From a virus, in the IMG/VR virus record IMGVR_UViG_3300008107_001196, positions 1 to 24,927 of that record: a DNA stretch of 24,927 nt, one strand, 5' to 3'. The notes under the pieces were generated by a model. The model made no database searches. It saw only the letters and a list, made by a program, of their open reading frames with translations, and was not told where the DNA came from. Position numbers and translations under genes: made by a program. Positions 1-6,010 of this stretch are shown piece by piece. Each line of letters begins with the position of its first letter. Position 1 is the stretch's first letter.

Positions 1-293
1 GCCATCATATCAACTATCTCACGGACTGATTCCGTCTCCACAACAATTGCATGGACTTTCTCTACATTGAGTCTTTTAAGACTTTCTATGAGATGTTGTC
101 CATCAACAGTGAAATATTCTGTAATACCCGTAACAGCTTTTGTTTTTGCAATTACAGGAGTTCTCAACACACCAATTTTGTTAATAGACTTACTCAAAGT
201 CTTGATGTGTTTCTCAACCTTGTTTCTGTTGAAACTCAGTTCCTTTACCTTTTCTAATGGCACTGCCATATAACTGTGAATTTTAGCTTTCAT
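1..293 (-). CDS. ParB-like N-terminal domain protein, 3' end cut by window edge
   Basis: An open frame starts at an ATG at 293 and runs off the left edge, so only about 97 N-terminal residues are visible. The sequence has the ParB/sulfiredoxin-type layout: a KHIKTLSKSI helix followed by 'G-x-L-x-x-P-V-I', then a VDGQHLIESLKRL segment that matches the DGQHR box of ParB-like domains, here with His-Leu in place of His-Arg. ParB-like domains bind CTP or ATP and act in partition, transcription control or as nucleases. Phages often carry isolated copies of unclear role, so no specific function is claimed. Upstream lies an A/T-rich leader and, beyond that, a strong minus-strand terminator at 335-377, so this gene should start its own transcript. 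Confidence 0.65.
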   Translation of the reverse strand, partial: MKAKIHSYMAVPLEKVKELSFNRNKVEKHIKTLSKSINKIGVLRTPVIAKTKAVTGITEYFTVDGQHLIESLKRLNVEKVHAIVVETESVREIVDMM

Positions 294-334
294 TTGATTT
301 TACTTTTACTAAATTACTTATTTTGTTGCTTTGT

Positions 335-377
335 TAAAAAAAAAAATAAAATAAGAAGCCCGGGTGTTTCACCGGGC
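335..377 (-). terminator. Strong intrinsic terminator (minus strand)
   Basis: GCCCGGGTG at 358-366 and CACCGGGC at 370-377 pair around a three-base loop with one bulged G. Read on the minus strand, the stem is followed by TTCTTATTTTA and then a run of eleven T. It lies downstream of an ORF-free stretch (385-850) and would stop transcripts arriving from the VWA-like gene or starting inside that stretch, insulating the ParB-like gene. Confidence 0.85.
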
Positions 378-384
378 CCCTTAC

Positions 385-850
385 CACATCACAATTAATT
401 TACAAGAGGGCATAAGAACTCGTTACCATGACAATGGCACCAAGCACATAGTGCAATATTCTAATTAAAATCCAAGCATTTCAGCTTCTATCTTATGCTA
501 CCTGTATAAACGTTTGTAAATCATGTAAAGAGACTTTCCAATACCTCAGTATAATCTTAGAAGGGAATACACCCTCTTACCGATAATCATTAAATTTCTT
601 AAATTCTCTTGCTTTTCAATACCACACCTAGATAAAAAATCATCGGCACTTATGTATTAATCATCAATCATATCTAAAATCTTTAACTTTTATAACAACT
701 ACACTAGATTTAAATTTTTCTTCACGCCAGAGGTTGTGCTTGCCACAACGTACAGAATAATATCAAAATAAACTAATGCAGTAGGCTAATTTTATACCTC
801 GCGTAGTAAGCATTTACATCTATACTCACTTGCCTATACAAGCCTTGTAA
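385..850 (-). other. ORF-free stretch, possible structured RNA
   Basis: I find no open frame longer than about 16 codons on the minus strand and nothing convincing on the plus strand. No tRNA signature (GTTCGA-type T-loop) is present. Several small hairpins can be drawn: GTTGTG/CACAAC around a 5-base loop at 734-750; GCAC-ATA-GTGC near 443-453; CCAT/ATGG near 427-438; and the 13-base palindrome TACAAGCCTTGTA at 837-849 just after the stop of the neighbouring gene. The stretch ends in the strong terminator at 335-377. It may be a non-coding RNA, a long 3' UTR or a decayed gene; I cannot tell which. Confidence 0.35.
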
Positions 851-858
851 ATATATAA

Positions 859-1677
859 TCACTTGATAACCAATGACTTTAATGTCTCTGGTGTATCAAG
901 ACCATAATGAATTTTGAACAGTTTTGACTGTTGTTCATGTTTTCCAATAGTATCACAACCGCAATTATGTCCTTTTGTAAAGTGAGTGCAGAAGTGTATA
1001 TTGTATCCTTTGGGAAGATTTCCATAAGCTCCACCACAACCTTGAGTAAAAACAAGAACAGTTTTTCCTTTAGGTACATGTTTTTGCATATGATCCCAAT
1101 AATAACCATCATCATCAAAACGTAACATACATTCATTGTAAACACGGATGCCTTTGATTTTTTGAGCAACTTTAGCCATAGTATAATGAAATCCGTTATC
1201 ATTATTATTGTAACTAACTGCAGCATCTATGTATAAATACAGCTCTACTTTTTCATCGGGCACCATTCTCTTCTCTTCTAATGCTAGATGAGGTTGAGAT
1301 AGAAGCTTCATAAAAACTCTAGGATAATGTAATTTATCTTCTACTAGTATTTCAGTAGTAGCAAGACGTTTTAGTTCTCGCTCAATGAGTTTTTCTTTAT
1401 TTATTTCTTCTACTGATTTTTTATCAAAACCCGGAGTCTTTGAGTCTTTAGTTGATGCACCTTTACCAGCAGTAGGTATTGGTACTTTTTTTGGCTTAAG
1501 TTTTCTTGGATAAAGTTTACTAAGTCTTGTAGATAGAGATTGAATCATTTCATCACTGAGATCATCAATATTATCTGGGTTAACTGTGTACTCCTCACCT
1601 TTAAACTTATGGGTAAATTCTCCTTTGGTCTCAACTAAGTGTCTTGATATTAAAGGATCTTGTCTAAAATGTGGCAT
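859..1677 (-). CDS. VWA-like protein with degenerate metal site, putative MoxR partner
   Basis: This 272-residue protein has a charged, Lys/Pro-rich N-terminal half (residues about 1-110). Its C-terminal half resembles a von Willebrand A fold: strand VELYLYIDAAVSY (145-156), helix, strand IRVYNECMLRF (178-187), then strand KTVLVFTQG (205-213). In true VWA domains these carry the metal site DxSxS and a downstream TDG. Here they read D151-A-A-V-S155 and T211-Q-G, so the site is only partly kept. MoxR AAA+ ATPases are typically encoded next to VWA proteins, and a MoxR-type ATPase lies 73 bases upstream, which supports the assignment. A terminator at 1690-1722 separates the two, so this gene may have its own start of transcription. 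The C-terminal Cys/His residues (C214, C230, H231, H237, C239, C241) could bind metal. The family call is an inference from pattern and context. Confidence 0.5.
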   Translation of the reverse strand: MPHFRQDPLISRHLVETKGEFTHKFKGEEYTVNPDNIDDLSDEMIQSLSTRLSKLYPRKLKPKKVPIPTAGKGASTKDSKTPGFDKKSVEEINKEKLIERELKRLATTEILVEDKLHYPRVFMKLLSQPHLALEEKRMVPDEKVELYLYIDAAVSYNNNDNGFHYTMAKVAQKIKGIRVYNECMLRFDDDGYYWDHMQKHVPKGKTVLVFTQGCGGAYGNLPKGYNIHFCTHFTKGHNCGCDTIGKHEQQSKLFKIHYGLDTPETLKSLVIK

Positions 1678-1689
1678 AATTTTAAATTA

Positions 1690-1722
1690 AAAAATTAAAG
1701 GGAGTTTTACCTCCCTTTTTTT
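1690..1722 (-). terminator. Bidirectional intrinsic terminator
   Basis: AAAGGGAG (1697-1704) and CTCCCTTT (1711-1718) form a perfect 8-bp stem around TTTTAC. T-runs follow on both strands: TTTTTTT on the plus strand, AATTTTTT on the minus strand. It sits 28 bases after the stop of the MoxR-like gene and just before the VWA-like gene. Confidence 0.75.
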
Positions 1723-1750
1723 AAAACTAACTACGTAAACAATACTCTCG

Positions 1751-2614
1751 TTAGAGCATGGATCCTACATACTGAGCTGTATTCTTTGGATAACGCTTTG
1801 ATAGTGCATGTCTAAACAATCTTTGATCAGATTCCTCTTGGGACATCTTCCACAAAAATGCTCTAAACTTCATATCATAAGCAGTTTTTCTACCAATTGC
1901 TTGGGTACCAATGAAATACAACTCTTGTATCAAATCAGCTATCTGATTCTGACTAGGTTTCTTAGATACTTCTAAGGTCCTATATGCAAGAACCAGGTCA
2001 ATGAGGAAGTTAAACTTACTCTCATTGTAGTCTACAGACAACATCATCTTGACTTGTTGTATCAATTCTGATTTTACAGGGAAAGTAAATTCCCGAATCA
2101 TATTAATACGTCTGTCAAGTGCATCTTCCAACTCACGTCTCTTGTTAGAGGTAAGAACAACAAACAAGTTATTCTTATTACCTGTTACTATACCAGTGAT
2201 TGGGTCATTCAGCATACATTCCTGCATATAACTAAGCAAAAAAGTATCTACTGAGGGTTTGGCCTTGTCAACCTCATCTATCAACAGCACAACCTTGTGG
2301 TCATTAGACTTCCGCAATGCTTGTAGTAGATAACCATCTTTCATGGCTTCTCTACCCTTAGTTGCTTCATCAGTCATTGCGTCCACAAGAGTACCCAAAT
2401 CCCAGTTATATACCAACTGATCTGCTGCTACACCATCATAACAGGGAGCAAAGATCAATTCTGCCTCTAATTGAGTGGCCAAGTGTTTAGCAAAACTAGT
2501 TTTACCAGCACCCGGTTCACCAAATAAAAGCATACTAGGTATACAAACAGTGGGATTATTCAGAAGATATTTCACATACTGAATGTCAAGCTGTTTGTCA
2601 AGACTTAGTATCAT
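1751..2614 (-). CDS. MoxR-type AAA+ ATPase
   Basis: This 287-residue protein has a complete AAA+ core: Walker A GEPGAGKT (32-39), Walker B VVLLIDEVDKA (108-118), sensor 1 in LTSN (154-157) and the arginine-finger motif DALDRRI (164-170). Its compact form resembles the MoxR/RavA group, whose members remodel or activate protein targets using ATP, usually through a VWA-domain partner. A VWA-like protein is encoded next (859-1677). The start overlaps the upstream 163-residue gene by 17 bases in another frame, so the two are probably translationally coupled. The role in infection is unknown; assembly of a virion or replication complex, or attack on a host complex, are possibilities. Confidence 0.8.
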   Translation of the reverse strand: MILSLDKQLDIQYVKYLLNNPTVCIPSMLLFGEPGAGKTSFAKHLATQLEAELIFAPCYDGVAADQLVYNWDLGTLVDAMTDEATKGREAMKDGYLLQALRKSNDHKVVLLIDEVDKAKPSVDTFLLSYMQECMLNDPITGIVTGNKNNLFVVLTSNKRRELEDALDRRINMIREFTFPVKSELIQQVKMMLSVDYNESKFNFLIDLVLAYRTLEVSKKPSQNQIADLIQELYFIGTQAIGRKTAYDMKFRAFLWKMSQEESDQRLFRHALSKRYPKNTAQYVGSML

Positions 2615-3089
2615 CTGATCCTCCTAGTTTTTTATGAAGGTCATCCAAACTGCGCAAAAGATTTTTAAGAGGCTCAGGTATATCATCCTCAGCTTCTTTC
2701 ATTTGTTCATAAACCTTCATAAAGCCTAGAACAGCAAGAAAGAACATACCACATTCTCCTAACTCTTTCTCAACACGTTCAAAGATCTCAGATTTTGACA
2801 AAGATTTTACTTCTGAGTCCAAACTAGCTTTTATAAAGATTCTTTTTACATCTTCACTTGCTTTATCTACAGTTTCTTCAGAAATTCCAAGAGCCATCCA
2901 AAAGTTTGATTGGTCATGTTGGTAACCTGTTCTAAAATCACTGCTGGCTTTACTGCTAAAGCTTCCATTACCACCCTCATCAGGTAAGTTTGTAGCTGCC
3001 CACATAATAGCCTTGTTGTTGATCAAATTTGTAGGAGCATTAAACAATGCCTCCATAACTTGCTTTTTAAAGTTACTTCCTTGGTCCAT
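2598..3089 (-). CDS. Hypothetical protein coupled to MoxR-type ATPase
   Basis: This 163-residue acidic, helical protein matches no family I recognise. It has an N-terminal segment rich in Gly/Ser/Asn (residues about 30-55), a central helical region with DVKRIFIKASLDSEV, and a hydrophobic helix MFFLAVLGFMKVYEQM (about 115-130) that could be an interface or weak membrane segment. Its tail is charged. The gene overlaps the start of the MoxR-type ATPase by 17 bases and follows the 59-residue gene by 11 bases, so it belongs to the 3648-to-1751 operon. It may be an adaptor or substrate of the ATPase, but only position suggests this. Confidence 0.75.
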   Translation of the reverse strand: MDQGSNFKKQVMEALFNAPTNLINNKAIMWAATNLPDEGGNGSFSSKASSDFRTGYQHDQSNFWMALGISEETVDKASEDVKRIFIKASLDSEVKSLSKSEIFERVEKELGECGMFFLAVLGFMKVYEQMKEAEDDIPEPLKNLLRSLDDLHKKLGGSDDTKS

Positions 3090-3100
3090 TTTTAAGGTGT

Positions 3101-3280
3101 TTAATAAATGTTTTTGGATAAGATTTCAATTTCTTTCTCTATTCTAGCCTTATCATTACTAGTTAGAGATACCTGATTACCGGTAGTTTTACCATTAATC
3201 TTCTCAGGTTTGGTACCAACCTGTAACTGCTGCTGCAATCTTGCAAGAGCATTCTGCTTTCTGTCTATTGATTTGTTCAT
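3101..3280 (-). CDS. Small basic helical protein, 59 aa
   Basis: An ATG at 3280 opens a 59-codon frame ending TAA at 3101. The protein has a Gln-rich helix (ALARLQQQLQV, residues 11-21), a short Lys/Thr/Gly linker and a second charged helix (SNDKARIEKEIEIL), suggesting a helical hairpin. It sits 11 bases upstream of the 163-residue gene and 9 bases downstream of the 33-residue gene, in the same direction. That tight spacing and the absence of another gene in the gap support it. Function unknown. Confidence 0.6.
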   Translation of the reverse strand: MNKSIDRKQNALARLQQQLQVGTKPEKINGKTTGNQVSLTSNDKARIEKEIEILSKNIY

Positions 3281-3289
3281 ATTAGGATT

Positions 3290-3391
3290 TTAAACAATTA
3301 CTTTCATTATCAGCCACATAACAACGACTGATGCTGCACATAGGACTCCCCCTATGAACAGTAATACATCTTTTTTATTCTCTGACATCAT
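3290..3391 (-). CDS. 33-aa single-span membrane protein
   Basis: An ATG at 3391 overlaps the TAA of the upstream 85-residue gene by one base (TAATG on the minus strand), a common coupling junction elsewhere in this genome. The product has a charged N-terminus (MMSENKKD) and then one hydrophobic segment of about 24 residues, VLLFIGGVLCAASVVVMWLI. It ends shortly afterwards, so it is a minimal membrane peptide, predicted N-in by the flanking charges only weakly. Function unknown; the gene is too small for most gene finders. Confidence 0.55.
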   Translation of the reverse strand: MMSENKKDVLLFIGGVLCAASVVVMWLIMKVIV

Positions 3392-3648
3392 TAAAAATTA
3401 ATATTCATTAGTGACCTATACTTTTTTGGGTTACCACCTGCATCTACAATCTTTCTATATATACTAGAAGCCCAATACTCATTGATTTTTACATTATGAG
3501 TATCATTACTTTTAACATATTTCTTTATCCATACAGTAGGAATCATGATAGTACAATCACTTAATGTAAGTTTTGTGGCATTACCTATTCTCTCCCTACT
3601 GAGTGTACGGAGATTAAAATGTAATGATGGTGCTCTAAAATGTCTCAT
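3391..3648 (-). CDS. Hypothetical basic protein, 85 aa
   Basis: The frame runs from ATG at 3648 to TAA at 3391. The product is Arg/Lys-rich, with a strand-like segment TKLTLSDCTIMIPTVWIKKYV (26-46) and a Tyr/Lys-rich C-terminus. I recognise no domain. It starts the short operon 3648-to-1751: its stop overlaps the start of the 33-residue membrane protein gene. An AAGTTTAA sequence lies 7 bases upstream of the start, resembling but not matching the TTAAACTC element of the other minus-strand genes. Confidence 0.65.
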   Translation of the reverse strand: MRHFRAPSLHFNLRTLSRERIGNATKLTLSDCTIMIPTVWIKKYVKSNDTHNVKINEYWASSIYRKIVDAGGNPKKYRSLMNINF

Positions 3649-3709
3649 TTGATTAAGTTTAAAAGCAGTTTGTATACATGCTTAGGTATGTAGGGAAAGG
3701 GTAAAAACA

Positions 3710-3937
3710 TCATGGGAACATATCATCTATTTTCTCATGTATATACACGGTCACTAAATATATAGCTACTGGTGCCATAACACTAATATAAGCTGGGTGA
3801 GTCACTAATGATCTATAACCCTGCTTATCCCATGTAACAAGAAAAACACACACAGCGGGTGCTATGTACACAATAAGATCAAGTACTATATGTAATAGCA
3901 CAATAAGAAAAAACCGGGAGAATACATGTAACATCAT
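3710..3937 (-). CDS. Two-helix small membrane protein (paralogue 1 of 3)
   Basis: I chose ATG at 3937, giving 75 residues, over a TTG two codons upstream at 3943. There are two hydrophobic segments: about residues 5-32 (FFLIVLLHIVLDLIVYIAPAVCVFLV) and 48-65 (ISVMAPVAIYLVTVYI). A polar link between them contains WDKQGYRSLVTHPAY. The pattern P-A-V ... D-x(3)-Y-x(4)-T-x-P-x-Y is shared with the products of 4124-4339 and 6271-6486, so the three genes are paralogues. Host-membrane targeting early in infection would suit such genes, but that is a guess. The start lies 14 bases from a GCGTTTAA sequence. Confidence 0.65.
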   Translation of the reverse strand: MMLHVFSRFFLIVLLHIVLDLIVYIAPAVCVFLVTWDKQGYRSLVTHPAYISVMAPVAIYLVTVYIHEKIDDMFP

Positions 3938-3948
3938 ATACAATGGTA

Positions 3949-4095
3949 TTAGCGTTTAACTGTAAATGTCCCGGATACAAGTCCTGCTCTACCCACAACA
4001 AAACGGAGGGTAACTCTCTTATATCTAGTCCTAAGACTATCATAAGAACAACATAAAGAGGTATAACTCTTATTAGAAAAACTAATTTGTTTCAT
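3949..4095 (-). CDS. Putative 48-aa basic peptide
   Basis: ATG at 4095 opens a 48-codon frame ending TAA at 3949. The product is rich in Arg, Lys, Ser and Tyr and has no membrane segment. It fills the gap between two paralogous membrane protein genes, in the same direction. It is preceded by an AAACCCCCATTAATCAT sequence (minus strand) that resembles the TTAAACTC-type leaders of the other small genes. No domain is recognisable; coding status rests only on position and leader. Confidence 0.4.
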   Translation of the reverse strand: MKQISFSNKSYTSLCCSYDSLRTRYKRVTLRFVVGRAGLVSGTFTVKR

Positions 4096-4123
4096 GTTAT
4101 AAATGATTAATGGGGGTTTATAC

Positions 4124-4339
4124 TTAGTAATTATCTAACATCTCACCAAATAACATAATAACCACGAACAAGCATATAGTCCCGTAAAATAGAATATATG
4201 GCGGTGATGTAATCATAGAATGGTATACAGATGAATCCCATAGAATAAGTGAACACAAAACCGCGGGTATTATGTACAGCAAAGCAATAAGGGTAAAGAA
4301 ACAAATAAATAGAGCGGTAAATCTAAATAAAGGAATCAT
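4124..4339 (-). CDS. Two-helix small membrane protein (paralogue 2 of 3)
   Basis: This 71-residue product has two hydrophobic segments: about 5-33 (FRFTALFICFFTLIALLYIIPAVLCSLIL) and 49-65. The link is WDSSVYHSMITSPPY. The framework I-P-A-V-x(7)-D-x(3)-Y-x(4)-T-x-P-x-Y aligns without gaps to the products of 3710-3937 and 6271-6486. Both ends are probably on the same side of the membrane. Function unknown. Confidence 0.65.
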   Translation of the reverse strand: MIPLFRFTALFICFFTLIALLYIIPAVLCSLILWDSSVYHSMITSPPYILFYGTICLFVVIMLFGEMLDNY

Positions 4340-4498
4340 AATGGGGAATGGTATTAATGTGTGTATGAATATGAGCGGTAGTAGAGATAATGGTAATAAG
4401 AGATAAACAGAAAGAATAAGATACTAGAGTATATCTAATATCTTATCTAACTGTTCTCTATACACATATCAAACCACCATGATATTGTCACTGTGAGA

Positions 4499-4621
4499 TA
4501 ACTAGTTGATTATTAGCTATGAAATAATCAGAGTAATAGGGATTTTAGTAGTTATGGATAACACTAAAAAATGAAATGAGTGTATTTGCTATCAACAAAC
4601 ACACTCATTATCAACTAGTTA
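4499..4621. repeat. 12-bp inverted repeat flanking hairpins in a non-coding stretch
   Basis: TAACTAGTTGAT at 4499-4510 is repeated exactly, in inverted orientation, at 4610-4621. Between the arms lie a 7-bp hairpin (GATTATT 4508-4514 with AATAATC 4523-4529) and the long hairpin at 4575-4609. The surrounding 4340-4633 stretch has no ORF longer than about 14 codons on the minus strand and no other gene that I can support. Confidence 0.6.
4566..4609 (-). terminator. Probable terminator after the 155-aa gene
   Basis: AATGAGTGT (4575-4583) pairs with ACACTCATT (4601-4609). After one A-C mismatch, TTTG (4585-4588) pairs with CAAA (4596-4599) around a 7-base loop. On the minus strand, six T follow about 4 bases after the stem (4566-4571). 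It begins 25 bases after the stop of the gene at 4634-5101. Confidence 0.6.
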
Positions 4622-4633
4622 CGGTCAAAAACA

Positions 4634-5101
4634 TTAGAACTTGCCTAGTGTTTCATCTTCTTCCACTGAACTATGTTCAGAGATGGTGTCAAGCTTGAGG
4701 GTATTACCTGCAAGCATGAGAGCTGCAATCTGATTACCCAATGTGACCGCCATGTGAGGATACTTTTCAGCCATAGCCTGCATTGTATCAATCTCTGTGG
4801 TGTTCACACTGAAGCCAATCTTACCGTCTTCCTTGACATAATGGTTCAATGTAGCACTATTACCAATGAATTCATTGCTGTGGAACAGTGCCACACCATT
4901 TTCTTCCCTGTAATAGTTCACGCCGTCCTGACTTCTGAACCTTTTGTACAGCTCTAGCTCAGTAGGAGTAGCACCTACAAGGCCATAGCGGAACATTGTC
5001 TTTAGTCTCTTCACTTGATTACCTTGAGCATCAAGCACGGGCAAGCCGTTTTCAGTTACACTACTCAACTTCTTGTAACTGTTAATTAATTGTACTTTCA
5101 T
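4634..5101 (-). CDS. Acidic-tailed protein, paralogue of the 142-aa SSB-like protein
   Basis: This 155-residue protein aligns along its length with the product of 5406-5834. Shared positions include Tyr-x-x-x-Gly near residue 39-43, Lys-Arg after it, ENG (68-70) followed by a Ser, IGN (79-81), a Gly-x-x-Phe strand, and LG (120-121) followed by a C-terminal helix. It ends in an acidic stretch with a terminal Phe (VEEDETLGKF), reminiscent of the tips that phage and bacterial single-strand DNA-binding proteins use to contact partners. An OB fold cannot be shown from the sequence alone. Its leader carries an array of TACTTA repeats. A role in DNA replication is a possibility, not a conclusion. 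Confidence 0.7.
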   Translation of the reverse strand: MKVQLINSYKKLSSVTENGLPVLDAQGNQVKRLKTMFRYGLVGATPTELELYKRFRSQDGVNYYREENGVALFHSNEFIGNSATLNHYVKEDGKIGFSVNTTEIDTMQAMAEKYPHMAVTLGNQIAALMLAGNTLKLDTISEHSSVEEDETLGKF

Positions 5102-5144
5102 TTTGATATATAAATTTAAATTGGTTACATGTTTATTACGTTGA

Positions 5145-5200
5145 TACTTAGATACTTACATACTTAAAATACTTATATACTTAAATACTTTAAATACTAT
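5145..5200. repeat. TACTTA tandem array (main cluster)
   Basis: TACTTA occurs at 5145, 5153, 5161, 5170 and 5178, then as TACTTT at 5186 and TACTAT at 5195, with start-to-start spacing of 8, 8, 9, 8, 8 and 9 bases. A second cluster lies at 5305-5318. The array sits in the leader of the 155-residue gene, between two paralogous acidic-tailed genes. Such short phased repeats can be protein-binding iterons in an origin or an operator. Confidence 0.75.
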
Positions 5201-5218
5201 CATAGCTCACGTCACCCA

Positions 5219-5350
5219 TAATACAGGGTTTAAAAAATATGGCCGAGTTAGAGTAGTAGAAGTACCTGTTGCCCATGTGAGGCATTCAGTTCCTAACACC
5301 TTAATACTTAAATACTTACGTAGCTTATTGTCATTAATACAGGGTTTAAA
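5219..5350. repeat. 16-bp direct repeat TAATACAGGGTTTAAA
   Basis: An exact 16-base copy lies at 5219-5234 and again at 5335-5350, 116 bases apart. Both are followed by AATA-like sequence and GGCC and preceded by weaker similarity (AGCT...GTCA). Each copy lies downstream, on the plus strand, of a TACTTA cluster, so the whole TACTTA-plus-16-mer unit appears duplicated. The GGGTTTAAA part resembles the GAGTTTAA elements before other minus-strand genes, so the copies may be promoters for the gene at 4634-5101. Confidence 0.7.
5305..5318. repeat. TACTTA tandem array (second cluster)
   Basis: Two perfect TACTTA hexamers, at 5305 and 5313 (8 bases apart), repeat the pattern of the main array and again precede a copy of the 16-bp direct repeat. 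Confidence 0.6.
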
Positions 5351-5365
5351 GAATAAGGCCAGCAT

Positions 5366-5406
5366 AAAAAACAAGGGGAACAGCCGAAGCCATTCCCATT
5401 GTTCCC
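5366..5406 (-). terminator. Terminator starting at the stop codon of the SSB-like gene
   Basis: GGGAACA (5376-5382) and TGTTCCC (5400-5406) form a 7-bp stem. On the minus strand the stem begins with the last base of the TAG stop codon and is followed by CTTGTTTTTT. The intervening 17 bases can form a further small hairpin. Confidence 0.75.
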
Positions 5407-5834
5407 TAGAAGGGCTCTGTGCCATCATCCTCAGGCTCCTGATTAGCCTCAGGCTTAGCCTTCTCAATAGGCTTCTGTGGCATGAGCCTGTTAATTAGCT
5501 CAGAGCCAAGTGCTTTCATGAGGGCAGGTGATTGCTCTGACAGGGACTCTAAATCATCAAGGGCCTCAGTGTCAATGAACCAATTGCCTAGTTTTGAGCG
5601 CATTAACACCCCTGTATTGCCAATGCATTTACGCCAGCTATAATAGCGCAGTTCACCATTCTCAAGTAGCTGTGCACCCTTATTAGTGCCCTCTGCAATG
5701 TCACGCTTAAATTGCGCAATCTCAGCAGCATTACCGCTAACGGTATAGGCATATCTACGGCTGTTGGGTTGAATGCTGCCGTCTTTCATTTTGCGGTCCA
5801 TCTTGAATGAACCAGATTGTGTGATGTGTAACAT
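5406..5834 (-). CDS. Putative single-strand DNA-binding protein (acidic DDxxPF-like tail)
   Basis: This 142-residue protein has a globular part up to about residue 118, then a Lys/Pro/Glu linker (QKPIEKAKPEANQEP) and the tip EDDGTEPF. The layout of body, flexible linker and acidic tip ending in Pro-Phe is that of bacterial SSB, whose DDDIPF tip recruits replication and repair proteins. The body does not show an SSB signature I can recognise, but a paralogue with an acidic, Phe-terminated tail lies at 4634-5101. A phage SSB that loads host partners is a reasonable reading. A TTAAACTC motif lies 32 bases upstream of the start, and a terminator begins at the stop codon. Confidence 0.6.
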   Translation of the reverse strand: MLHITQSGSFKMDRKMKDGSIQPNSRRYAYTVSGNAAEIAQFKRDIAEGTNKGAQLLENGELRYYSWRKCIGNTGVLMRSKLGNWFIDTEALDDLESLSEQSPALMKALGSELINRLMPQKPIEKAKPEANQEPEDDGTEPF

Positions 5835-5866
5835 AAGTATAAAAGTATTAAATTATTGATATTCAA

Positions 5867-5874
5867 GAGTTTAA
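5867..5874 (-). promoter_or_regulatory. TTAAACTC element upstream of SSB-like gene
   Basis: GAGTTTAA on the plus strand (TTAAACTC on the minus) lies 32 bases before the start at 5834, followed on the minus strand by TTGAATATCA. The same octamer with similar downstream sequence precedes the genes starting at 6222, 6486 and 6729. A promoter or operator is inferred. Confidence 0.5.
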
Positions 5875-5879
5875 AAGAT

Positions 5880-6008
5880 TCAGAGTAATAGTTAACCTCT
5901 GATGCTACCATTGGACTGGATTAGGATTCCAAGGGATTTGATGTCTTGGACCTTACATACACGTGGTGTATGGTATTGGTAGGTTTCCAATAATAGAGGG
6001 TTTTAAGT
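5880..6008 (-). other. ORF-free cassette, possible small RNA
   Basis: Between the terminator of the 65-residue gene and the SSB-like gene's leader lies a stretch with no usable ORF. On the minus strand it begins with TTAAAACCCTCTATTATT (5991-6008), resembling the TTAAACTC leaders. It contains small hairpins (ATTGG/CCAAT, CCAAG/CTTGG) and ends with a 6-bp stem TCAGAG/CTCTGA (5880-5885 and 5897-5902) followed by ATCTTTT. It has the same cassette layout as its gene neighbours but without a protein, so a small RNA of roughly 110 bases is possible. A decayed gene is the alternative. Confidence 0.3.
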
Positions 6009-6010
6009 AC

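Noticed and set aside
385-850. tRNA gene in the ORF-free interval
   Set aside because: No T-loop or acceptor-stem signature could be found on either strand.
5145-5318. CRISPR-like array
   Set aside because: The repeats are 6-8 bases long with no spacers and no cas genes nearby.
5207-5498. Open frames of 86 (minus) and 73 (plus) codons over the repeat region
   Set aside because: They overlap the end of the SSB-like gene, its terminator and the repeats, and their composition does not look like protein.
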